Positions 55,078 to 63,021 of a stretch of DNA of 64,000 bases are shown here, piece after piece. The stretch spans positions 434,001 through 498,000 of the forward strand of contig NZ_AP023183.1 in NCBI RefSeq assembly GCF_013426915.1, given 5' to 3'. The stretch is from Paraburkholderia sp. PGU19 (lineage in GTDB: Bacteria > Pseudomonadota > Gammaproteobacteria > Burkholderiales > Burkholderiaceae). The notes under the pieces were generated by a model, which made no database searches, was not told the DNA's origin, and was given only the letters and a program-made list of their open reading frames with translations. The position numbers and the translations under genes were made by a program. The first letter of the stretch is position 1. Every line of letters starts with the position of its first letter.

Positions 55078-55719
55078 TACGACCATAATCCGCAAGCAGG
55101 CGAGGCACTCGCAAGGGAGGGCGCAAAGGGTGCAGGCGATCTGGGGTAATGGTACTGATTGTGCGAGTTCTGGCGGTAAGAGCGGAGAAGTCGCCGGTTG
55201 GTCAATGACTTGCGAATCATTCGCTCGCGCGAATCGCGTGCACTCGCGAAGGCTTGCTGCACGCGGCCCGGCGTCACGCAACCGCCATTTTCGGCTCAAG
55301 AAGTACGAATACCCCTAATGGCGCTGATCGCGGACGAGACTTGACATGCATGTTCTGCACTCGAAGGTCTTCTGTCTGGATCGAAACCAACGCTTGAATG
55401 CTCCCGTGAAGGATTCAAAAGAATGAAAGTCGTCGACCGGCATCCGTACGTCGTAGCATGCATTTGAGCCCTCCGTTCCTCAATTGGACGTCTCGACACA
55501 CCACTTTTGCACGTTGATGCCGATCGGTTCAGGAGGGCCTCAGCGTTTTTCCTGGACCTGGCGTCCCCGAAGGGAGGGCGGTGTCCATTCCATCTCATTC
55601 GTCGATAGTGAGAGAAGACATTCGTCGGCACGGGTTTGTGAATGTCAGGGAAGCGACCTTCAGCCGCCGCGCCGACGGAACGGAAACGCGTCATGCCGGA
55701 AGGAGGTATTCCGGCGACT
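55078..55719. other. Intergenic, nothing recognised
   Basis: About 640 bp downstream of transketolase, containing no supported gene or clear terminator. Confidence 0.4.
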
Positions 55720-56577
55720 TCAATCATTTCGCATGCGTGCAACCAACGCGAGCAAGCGAGCAGTCATTTCCTCGGCCGGCAAGTGGGCGAGCCAACCGTG
55801 CCCAGGAAGCAGCCATTCGAAACGATACGCAGCCAGCTTGCCAAGCGATTCGGTGAGCTCCGTCCATGAATACCAGCACGCGTCCCTGAACGCGATGAGG
55901 TCCCGCTCGCGTGGGCTCCAGGCAAGCGAATCACCGGAGAAGAGCACGCGATCCTCGAGCAGGTATGCGACGCTACCCCGAGTGTGCCCGGGCAGAGGAA
56001 TCGCGCGCACGCCGGCCGCGATGCACGGTGCTGACCGGTCGTCGAGCAGATCCGTAGCATATGGGGCGGCCGACCTGTCCTCCCGATGGATCCAGACACG
56101 GGCGCCGAACCGGCGCGCGTATTTGTCTGCGTCTGCGACGTCGTCACGATGCGACAGAAGGATGTGCGCAATACCACCGGCGTCGCCAAACCATTTCACC
56201 AGTTCCGCCGCATAGCGCGGTGAGTCGATCAGCAGATTCCCGTCCGGACGGGCCGCAAAATACGAATGTGCGCCAAACGACGAACGTGCGTTGAATCCGC
56301 AGCGCCACACACCCGATGTGATCTGCTGCGGAAAGATCGCGGCGTTCGGACGAGGCTGCTTCGTTTCGCTGCGTACCGATGCAGTAGGACATACGAACAC
56401 CGCACGCCAGGCAGCGAGTTGCTCGTCCGGCGTGACGGGCTGCCGGACGAAGACACTCTTGTCATTCCTTTCGACAATCAGCTCCGGCGCGACGTGACGT
56501 GATGCACCGCAATTGATGCACGCTGTGTCGACGTACCACTCCCCAGGGACAGAGTCGGTATTGCGTGGTGGCTTCAT
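55720..56577 (-). CDS. MBL-fold hydrolase with N-terminal ferredoxin-like region
   Basis: A 285-residue protein. Residues about 15-75 (YVDTACINCGASRHVAPELI ... FVCPTASV) resemble a short ferredoxin-type segment with three Cys (CINC and VCP). Residues about 85-285 form a metallo-beta-lactamase fold: HILLSHRDDVADADKY replaces the usual HxHxDH, LPGHTRGSVAYLL and FSGDSL supply further metal ligands and LLPGHG ends the domain. The altered first motif (SHRDDVAD) is typical of a subgroup of MBL proteins. Possibly a redox-linked hydrolase; substrate unknown. It is convergent with transketolase. Confidence 0.82.
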   Translation of the reverse strand: MKPPRNTDSVPGEWYVDTACINCGASRHVAPELIVERNDKSVFVRQPVTPDEQLAAWRAVFVCPTASVRSETKQPRPNAAIFPQQITSGVWRCGFNARSSFGAHSYFAARPDGNLLIDSPRYAAELVKWFGDAGGIAHILLSHRDDVADADKYARRFGARVWIHREDRSAAPYATDLLDDRSAPCIAAGVRAIPLPGHTRGSVAYLLEDRVLFSGDSLAWSPRERDLIAFRDACWYSWTELTESLGKLAAYRFEWLLPGHGWLAHLPAEEMTARLLALVARMRND

Positions 56578-57143
56578 TCGTTGCTCGAGTTCCGACAGGT
56601 CATGGCGACCTCACGGTTCACTATGATAGATCTTTCAAACACGCGCCGCAGCCAGGCACGGTGGCATCCGAAGAATAGTGGCTCCAGGCGCGCGATCTGT
56701 GGTTCGAACAGTCTTGCGGGGTACGTGCTGGCGGCGGTCGCGCCTGGCGTTGCGCCGCTGAGCGGCAATGCGGCCGAGACGATCCATGTCAAGCTCACGA
56801 ACAGAATGATTCAGTTCGATCCCGGTGCAGCAAATGCCGGAGGGTGATCATTGCGCTGCTTGGCGCACGCTGTTCAACGGGAGCGATGTCGGGCGGCGCT
56901 TTTCTGAGCCGCTCGCGGGGACGCACTCTTCCGTGTGCTCAGGCCAATAAAAGGTGAGGATTTCCAGGAGTCGCGCCGGTTCTAACCTCGAGATCCGGGC
57001 GAGCCGGGATACTCGCGATGCGATGTATCGAACAGCCTTTCCATCATTGCTTTTTTCTCCACAGCCCTGAAGACAACAGGGCCCCGCGTTTTCGAATCCG
57101 CTTGTTGCAACCGGTGTTCGCACGGCACGAGAAGGTGAACTCG
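56578..57143. other. Intergenic; one doubtful ORF
   Basis: About 565 bp. A plus-strand frame (56581-56847) ends with a segment that could be an exported protein start (LAGYVLAAVAPGVAPLSGNA, ETIHVKLTNRMIQFDPG) but then stops, so it is at most a truncated gene. No other feature is seen. Confidence 0.3.
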
Positions 57144-57470
57144 TCAGTCAGTGTACTGCCGCGCAAGTGGACTCCCCGCGAAAGGGTCGTCGCGCCAGTC
57201 GATCGTCTTTCGCTGGCTATCCTGCACGGGTGACGCTGATGCCACCTCAAAATGTTCGAGTCTTTGTCCTGCGCTGATCGCCTGCTTCAGCCACTGGGGC
57301 ATTTCCCCGTCGCCTGTCCAGGTATCGCCCGTCGCATTTTGATACCGGGCTGGTTTTTGCGTTACCTGATCGCCCGCTATTGCTGAAGCCAGGTCGTCCG
57401 GTTCAATGCCATATTCTTCCATCCGGTGGCGCAGATAAGCGATCATGCTGTCCCGCTTACGTTCATCCAT
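57144..57470 (-). CDS. Short H-NS-family protein
   Basis: A 108-residue protein containing the H-NS C-terminal DNA-binding motif at about 43-74 (ARYQNATGDTWTGDGEMPQW). The N-terminal 40 residues are helical but too short for the full double-coiled-coil oligomerisation domain, and a 34-residue acidic/basic tail follows. The canonical glycines are altered (GDGEMPQW in place of GRGRxPxW). It may be a xenogeneic silencer variant or modulator. Its ATG overlaps the stop codon of the upstream gene (57463), so the two are translationally coupled. Confidence 0.75.
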   Translation of the reverse strand: MDERKRDSMIAYLRHRMEEYGIEPDDLASAIAGDQVTQKPARYQNATGDTWTGDGEMPQWLKQAISAGQRLEHFEVASASPVQDSQRKTIDWRDDPFAGSPLARQYTD

Positions 57471-57726
57471 TCGTTTTCATCCGTGAGTACCGTCCGACTA
57501 TTTCTTCCACATGATCTGCGGACAATCTGTTGTCTGAAGCGGATTTGATCTGCTCAATCGCGCTGAGTCGGGCAGCGGCAGTCGCCGCTTTCCAGAAGAT
57601 TAAGGCAGCAGTTATCTCGTTAGCTCGCGCATTTGAGGTCGCGGTTTCGGCGCCGGGGCTGAGTGAAGCCGGGGCGAGCGGTCCGCCTATAGCCGCTTTC
57701 GTAGCGTAGCGATCATCGTCGCTCAT
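57463..57726 (-). CDS. Small protein coupled to H-NS-like gene
   Basis: An 87-residue helical protein from ATG 57726 (MSDDDRYATKAAIGGPLAPA). The second half, EITAALIFWKAATAAARLSA followed by EQIKSASDNRLSADHVEEIV, is amphipathic. Earlier in-frame starts would add Arg-rich residues. Its stop overlaps the start of the H-NS-like gene by 8 bp. I do not recognise the family; the coupling suggests a partner or regulator of the H-NS-like protein. Confidence 0.55.
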   Translation of the reverse strand: MSDDDRYATKAAIGGPLAPASLSPGAETATSNARANEITAALIFWKAATAAARLSAIEQIKSASDNRLSADHVEEIVGRYSRMKTNG

Positions 57727-57873
57727 CCCCGATCCTGCCTTAACCAGAACCGACGAAGCACCCGGATTATCCGTTCTGAGCTTGAACCTCATTCTATTGT
57801 AGCGCGCCACTATCGACGTGCGTCTTACTTGCTGGCATAGTTCGGCCACTACAACATACAGAATGAGGAAAGA

Positions 57874-58635
57874 ATGGCTACGCTCGAAAACGTGCAGGCA
57901 AAAATCGCCAGGCTGCAGGCCCAGGCCGAAGCGCTTGCAGCGAAGCAGTCGTCAGGCGTCATCGCAAAGATTCGCGACCTCATGGAAAAGCATGGCTTGA
58001 CCGTTGCCGACATCGAGGCACACACCGGCGGCAAGAAGCGTGGCCGCAAGCCTGGGGCCAAGACGGTTGCCAAGCCAGCAGCATTGGCAAAGTACCGTCA
58101 TCCGAAGACGGGTGCCACCTGGACGGGGCACGGCCGCGCCCCGGCGTGGATCGCGAGCGCACGTGACCGGTCGAAGTTTCTGATCGACGATAGTGCTGCA
58201 CAACCGGCCATTGCTGCTAAGAAACCAGCGACGACGGGCAACTATGTGAAGGGCCCCCAGGCGCCGAAATACCGCGACCCAAAGAGTGGGGCGACGTGGA
58301 GTGGCCGCGGCCGTGCGCCGGCGTGGTTGGCTGGCGCCAAAGATCGTTCGAAGTTTCTGATTGTCGCCGCGACAGAGAGCGCCTCGGGCTCGAAGGCCGT
58401 TTCGCCCAGGAAGGCAACCGCAAAGAAAGCCGCGACGAAAAAGGTGACGAAAAAAACGGTCGCCGCGAAGAAGGTCAAGGCAGTAACGAAGCCGGCACCG
58501 GCGAAGAAGGCCGCAGTCAGGAAAACTGCGGCGCAAGAAGCGGTGTCGAGGAAGGCAGCTGCAAAGCGGTCGCCGCAGAACCCGGTAGTAATCGCACCAA
58601 CCAGTGATAGCGCCTCGGTGCCCGTCGCCGCCTGA
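57874..58635 (+). CDS. Double-domain H-NS protein with histone H1-like tail
   Basis: A 253-residue fusion. Residues 1-50 are an H-NS N-terminal helix region. Two H-NS DNA-binding motifs follow: YRHPKTGATWTGHGRAPAWI at 74-93 and YRDPKSGATWSGRGRAPAWL at 133-152, each ending RSKFLI. Residues about 170-235 are a Lys/Ala-rich tail (KKAATKKVTKKTVAAKK). It should bind AT-rich DNA at two sites and contact the backbone through the tail. GAGGAAAG precedes the ATG. It is divergent from the short H-NS pair, so a nucleoid-protein cluster lies here. Confidence 0.88.
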   Translation: MATLENVQAKIARLQAQAEALAAKQSSGVIAKIRDLMEKHGLTVADIEAHTGGKKRGRKPGAKTVAKPAALAKYRHPKTGATWTGHGRAPAWIASARDRSKFLIDDSAAQPAIAAKKPATTGNYVKGPQAPKYRDPKSGATWSGRGRAPAWLAGAKDRSKFLIVAATESASGSKAVSPRKATAKKAATKKVTKKTVAAKKVKAVTKPAPAKKAAVRKTAAQEAVSRKAAAKRSPQNPVVIAPTSDSASVPVAA

Positions 58636-58803
58636 TTGCCGCAGCCTGATAGAAGATGGGGTGACTGTCCATGAGCAGGACTTGTCCGTCCTGCTCGAAG
58701 CAGTCCACCACAATGCCACCCAATGCACGGACGCCTGACACGCTAAACCAGAAAATTTGACCCGCACAAGGCAGGTCACCTGTCAGGACGCTATGCGTGC
58801 CAG

Positions 58804-59007
58804 TTAGACTGGCTTGATATTCGCGGCCTGTTTGCCCTTCGGTCCCATCTTCACGTCGAAGCTGACTTTCTGATTTTCCTGCAATGACTTGAAGCCTTCT
58901 GTCTTGATCTCGGAGAAGTGGGCAAACAGGTCTTCGCCGCCTTCGTCCGGCGTGATGAAACCAAAGCCCTTCGCATCGTTAAACCATTTCACTGTACCAG
59001 TTGCCAT
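58804..59007 (-). CDS. Cold-shock domain protein (CspA family), second copy
   Basis: A 67-residue cold-shock domain (from ATG 59007, [10 protein letters not shown]) with RNP1 KGFGFI and RNP2 LFAHF. It is close to the protein at 15877 but with [20 protein letters not shown] in the middle, so it is a separate paralogue. An in-frame Met upstream is not used in the family. It lies downstream of and convergent with the double H-NS gene. Confidence 0.92.
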   Translation of the reverse strand: MATGTVKWFNDAKGFGFITPDEGGEDLFAHFSEIKTEGFKSLQENQKVSFDVKMGPKGKQAANIKPV

Positions 59008-59492
59008 TTTTGAACCTGTAGATGTTGAAAATCGCATTCGCGAACGCGATACGGCACGAAGCGGTCACCCGCGAAGGAACACTTTTAGCACGATAGGATG
59101 AGGCCTGCCAATCAGCAAGTCCACTCACTGGCGAGCAACAACCCATCACTCTTCGAGCAGGCGCTTCACTTGTATCACAACGCGTGCGGCGCTGACAGTT
59201 GCACCATCATTGTCCTCGAGAAGAACCACTTGGTGTTCGCCGGCGACGGCGTCGGCACGCAACATGAGCGCCGTGCCAGACCACTGGCCGATTGCCGCAA
59301 TGCTACGCACGACATTCGATTCAGTGAGCGTATGGCCTGCGTTCTCGCCGCGCCCGATCGCCGGTGACGTGACGTGCGTCGTAGCCGACCAGCAGCATAT
59401 GCGCGAGTCCGGTGCCCAGGCCAATGGATAACTCAGTGCCTGACCCTCGGTGGTGCGGTCAAAATTCACTTTCGCTTTCTCGCCGCCACCTT
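59008..59492. other. Intergenic, csp upstream region
   Basis: About 485 bp upstream of the second csp. Opposite-strand frames (59098-59367 and 59146-59469) are shadows of each other and neither is convincing. A long csp 5' leader may occupy the left part. Confidence 0.35.
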
Positions 59493-59711
59493 ACGGCCGC
59501 CATCGACCGGTTGGTATACCTCAACGAAGATATCTCGGTCGTATCGGACGAGCAGATGCGTTGCCTTGACCAGATCAACGGCACGATGAGTCTGCTCGAC
59601 GACGCCACGTAGCGCAACGCGGCCTTACTCGAAGAGGCAACGGCGGCGGCAGAGACGCTAGAAGAACTGGCCGATCATCCATGCTACATGCTGATGGCGT
59701 TTCGTCTCAAC
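59493..59711 (+). pseudogene. C-terminal remnant of a chemoreceptor
   Basis: The frame reads SVVSDEQMRCLDQINGTMSL then LDDAT, a TAG, and RNAALLEEATAAAETLEELA ending AFRL. This is the last about 70 residues of a methyl-accepting chemotaxis protein (compare [20 protein letters not shown] and [20 protein letters not shown] in the intact receptor). A Gln codon has become TAG. No N-terminal part is present upstream. Confidence 0.65.
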
Positions 59712-60052
59712 AGCAGGATGAGTGAAAGTGGAAAATGGCAAGAAGGGCGTCGGGGAACACCATCAGACAGCAACTACAGTTGCGTCCCGGAAGAACTTCG
59801 GTAAAAGAAGCCAGCGCCCGTCGTTGACGGGGTACTTGTACGCTGGTTACCGCGAACCTGGCTGCGACGCGCCCGCTATCATGCCGCATCCGTTCCGCAG
59901 CGGTGCCGATTCGCCGAATATATGCAAGAGACGGGCAATCGTCGCTCGCTGGGCAGGACCTGAAACGAGGCCATTTTCGCGCGCGCCGGCCCAAGCCACT
60001 CGATGCGTTTTATGTGTCATGGCACGACGGGGCCGCGCGCGCTACCACCGAC
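59712..60052. other. Intergenic, nothing recognised
   Basis: About 340 bp between the chemoreceptor remnant and the next minus-strand gene. Confidence 0.35.
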
Positions 60053-61453
60053 TCACAAGAGGACCGCTTGCTGCAAAAGCTCCAGCGCTTTCAATTCGTC
60101 CAATCGACCCGTGCGTGCTTTACCTGCCAGCGTCTTGATCAATGCTTCCGCTACCGGTTCGATACCATGAAGATTGTCTAGGCTGGTCACGGAAGCGAAG
60201 GGGAGTGCTACGGGGTTTCGCTGCGGTACGGGGGCGGGGAGCGACTCAAGGGCTGTCGGTGTGGCTGCCGGTGCCTCGCCGTTACTTTCTTCCAGTGGAC
60301 GGCCGGCAAGGTCGTCGGCGAAATCATTCACATGAACTTGCGGGCTGATGTCGATCGTCTCTTGCTCTCCTGCGGCATCCGCCGAAACAGGCGAAGGGTT
60401 TTCCGATTCGCCCAGGTCGCCCGCACGTGAACGCGTCATGTTCGCCTTCGCTTTGGCGAGCTTCTTCACTGGCGCGCCATCGTCTGTTGCGGTTGCAATC
60501 GGCTCGTGTTGCTGGGCGGATACGCGACCACGCGAAGCAGGCGTAAGCATACGCGACACCGACTCTGGAATCTCCGCTTCGGAGCGCGGCGTGTCCAGCC
60601 AACCAGGTGGCAAACCCAGTCGCTCCGTGAACCGGTTTGCTTCGATACTGTCTATGCGCTTCTTGCCATGTAGCCGATCGGCTATGTTGAATCCGCTCAT
60701 CTCCATGACCACGCCAAGTCTTACTTTTGATCCGTTGCGACTCGTGAGAACGTGGAGGTTAGCACGTCGGATGCTCTCCACCTCGGCGCTGTCGCTCAGT
60801 TCTAGCGGTTGCTGTTGAGGGGTTTTAGGCGACGCTTTGTCTTTCGAAGGCGAAGCTTTGAGCGGTGCACGAGGTTTAGGCTGTTTGGGCATTTCGCTTT
60901 GACTGTTCTTGACGGCGCTGGGCGACCCGCCCGCTACTTTCTTTGGCATTTGCGCTTCCTCGGACAAACTATCTTCAAGAAATGGTTGATGATCGACGTT
61001 CAGGGCAGAAGCCGGCTTAAGTGCTTCAGGCTCTACGTCATGTCCGTCATCCGTTTGAATGAAGTCGAGCGGTGACTTCAGGCGTGCAATGGTCTCGGCC
61101 GCGAGCGCAGGATTGGGCTGGTCAAAAAAGCCATGCGGTAACCCAAGCGTGGTTTCCATGTGAAAGGCCGTCTCGGGCGTGAACCTCTCGCCCTTCATCA
61201 GTTCGCCCACGCGCGTCATGTTCGATTCAAGTGCTATCGCGATATTCTCGGCACCTACCGCATCGACCAAAAACTGAAAGGATCGTGTTTTGAAAATGGA
61301 GGCAGTCTGGGCGGAGTCGCGGGGAGGCGCCTTCACATACGGTTGTCCCTGCCGGTTGGGCGGAGATTTTTTTTCGTGGCGAGGATGGCGTTGGCCGTTG
61401 TCCCGGGATCCCGCATATCGCCCGCGGGCTTGACTCATAAAGTAGGGCTCCAT
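60053..61453 (-). CDS. Protein with two repressor-like modules, low-complexity linkers
   Basis: A 466-residue protein with two related modules: FQFLVDAVGAENIAIALES ... KGERFTPETAFHMETTLGLP (about 60-110) and LHVLTSRNGSKVRLGVVMEM ... HGKKRIDSIEANRFTERLGLP (about 233-290), each ending LGLPxGxxD. This pattern resembles Cro/C1-type helix-turn-helix segments where LA.xLG precedes ES..LP.GW. The rest is Pro/Lys/Ser-rich and probably disordered, with a C-terminal helix (EALIKTLAGKARTGRLDELK). A DNA-binding or nucleoid-associated role is likely but unproven. An ATG at 61438 is an alternative start. Confidence 0.5.
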   Translation of the reverse strand: MEPYFMSQARGRYAGSRDNGQRHPRHEKKSPPNRQGQPYVKAPPRDSAQTASIFKTRSFQFLVDAVGAENIAIALESNMTRVGELMKGERFTPETAFHMETTLGLPHGFFDQPNPALAAETIARLKSPLDFIQTDDGHDVEPEALKPASALNVDHQPFLEDSLSEEAQMPKKVAGGSPSAVKNSQSEMPKQPKPRAPLKASPSKDKASPKTPQQQPLELSDSAEVESIRRANLHVLTSRNGSKVRLGVVMEMSGFNIADRLHGKKRIDSIEANRFTERLGLPPGWLDTPRSEAEIPESVSRMLTPASRGRVSAQQHEPIATATDDGAPVKKLAKAKANMTRSRAGDLGESENPSPVSADAAGEQETIDISPQVHVNDFADDLAGRPLEESNGEAPAATPTALESLPAPVPQRNPVALPFASVTSLDNLHGIEPVAEALIKTLAGKARTGRLDELKALELLQQAVLL

Positions 61454-61696
61454 GCGATGTTGATATTCTGAATATCCTGATTATAGAGGAGGCGAGGGTA
61501 TCATCTGAAGCGTCAGTCGCTACCTATGCGTCTGCGCCGGGCGTCCAGCGCCAAAACGGCCGTCCTCATGCTGTCACATTTCAACGTTAGCCTATCCGCC
61601 CTTGGTACTGAATCCACCGTTGTGGGTTGTCACCGAACGCCCCGCCACCGGAAGACCTGACGGCAAGCGTTTCTCTCTTTGCATCGGGAGCATCCC
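61454..61696. other. Intergenic, divergent promoter region
   Basis: About 240 bp between the two-module protein gene and the small gene at 61697. Nothing specific is recognised. Confidence 0.3.
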
Positions 61697-61891
61697 GTGT
61701 TGAGCGCACACGAATTTGCAACATTGATGCTGGTCAAGGACTCTGCCGATCACATTGCCGATCGGGCAGAACTTGGTACGCTGCTTGAACGGCAGCTTGT
61801 CGCACTGGAGCGACTTGCGGGCGGGGCAGTACGCCCCCGCATCACGGAAGACGGAGAGTCTCTTCTCCGTCACCTGGCCTTTATCCATTGA
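61697..61891 (+). CDS. Small conserved hypothetical protein
   Basis: A 64-residue product (LSAHEFATLMLVKDSADHIA, then DRAELGTLLERQLVALERLA) with the look of a small helical family I recall as conserved and uncharacterised in Burkholderia. The frame opens at a TTG (61679); GGAG six bases before the GTG at 61697 favours that start. It is convergent with the Sel1-like gene, whose stop codon lies at 61881, overlapping the last codons by about 10 bp. Confidence 0.55.
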   Translation: MLSAHEFATLMLVKDSADHIADRAELGTLLERQLVALERLAGGAVRPRITEDGESLLRHLAFIH

Positions 61892-62531
61892 TGAGAGAAA
61901 TCCGTCGGTGCCTCTCAAGCGCTTCCAGACGGCGTTGGCAACGTTTGTCATCTCCACCGCGTCGATAGCTCTGCATGGCCTTTGTACGGTCCGGGACAAC
62001 CCTCCTGTCTTCTGCACCCCACACGCCCTCCCAGAAAAGTCCGAGATTGTGTGCTGAGGCTTTGTGTCCCAGGTCAATGGCCTGCTCGTAGAGCGAGCGC
62101 GCACGGCTCACATCCGCCTGCAAGCCCCGCCCAAGCCGTGCGCTGTCGGCCAGCGCGGCGGCGGCCAGGCCGCGCAGACGACCGTCCGCGGTTTCATCCT
62201 TCATCACGTCTTCAAGAATCGCGTTACCTTTCTCAAAGTCCGCGTCCCCTCCTGTTGGTGTGACGAGTGATATGGCCATTGCCGTTCGCCAGGCCGGATG
62301 GCGGTTCGCGCCAACGCGCTCCAGTAACCAGCGGCCCAGATAGGGCGCATGGCTTAATGTACTGGTGAGAAGGGCGTTTGCGATTGCGGCAAGCGACTCC
62401 GGTGACAGGAATCCAGTCTTGTTTGCCGCAATGACGTGACGGGAGAACTTTTCGACATCCAGTGTAGGGTCGGCGCGGCGCAACTGATGCCATTCGCGTT
62501 CGATTGCTCCGACCCAGCTTTCCATTTGCAT
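61881..62531 (-). CDS. Sel1-repeat-like protein
   Basis: A 216-residue helical protein from ATG 62531 (MQMESWVGAIEREWHQLRRA); an in-frame start 60 bp upstream is possible. Residues about 120-190 carry a Sel1-like pair (AAALADSARLGRGLQADVSR, ARSLYEQAIDLGHKASAHNL, GLFWEGVWG). Such repeats mediate protein-protein contacts. There is no signal peptide. Function unknown. Confidence 0.65.
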   Translation of the reverse strand: MQMESWVGAIEREWHQLRRADPTLDVEKFSRHVIAANKTGFLSPESLAAIANALLTSTLSHAPYLGRWLLERVGANRHPAWRTAMAISLVTPTGGDADFEKGNAILEDVMKDETADGRLRGLAAAALADSARLGRGLQADVSRARSLYEQAIDLGHKASAHNLGLFWEGVWGAEDRRVVPDRTKAMQSYRRGGDDKRCQRRLEALERHRRISLING

Positions 62532-62591
62532 GGTGAGCGATCCCGTGGTGAAGAATGCACCTAATTCTAGCTCACCTTTTGCTGATTGCAA

Positions 62592-63021
62592 CCCTCTGGA
62601 TGTAGAAGTCCGTGGCGCCCGCGACCGTGCATGGCAGTATCAAGACTGTGTCGCGATATGGGGTTGGGTCCAGGCTTTCATCCTGGAATACGAGCAGTGC
62701 GGGGGGCAGCAGTTCAATGTGTCCAAGCACTACTCGTTGTTCAGACGCACGGGGTCTATATGTGTTGTTGGCGAATCGACGCGGGAACGGGCCAGACGCT
62801 CTCCAACCATGGCGCCTGCACTGTAATCTAACGCGATGGCGACAACCGGTGATGGCTTCAACTCGACGCCTTCTTCATCGCGCAGCGTGGTCAGCGCGGG
62901 TGTGGGTACCGTGCATCGGTTCTGACGCCGGTTGAGGTATCTGAAGCAGGACAGGGCGCTGCGATTTCGCCGCATCGCGATTCATCCTTGTCGTTTGCGC
63001 GCGCCCGGAAATTCTCTCTGG
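62592..63021. other. Intergenic, nothing recognised
   Basis: About 430 bp between the Sel1-like and UPF0182 genes. No gene, repeat or terminator is supported. Confidence 0.35.
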
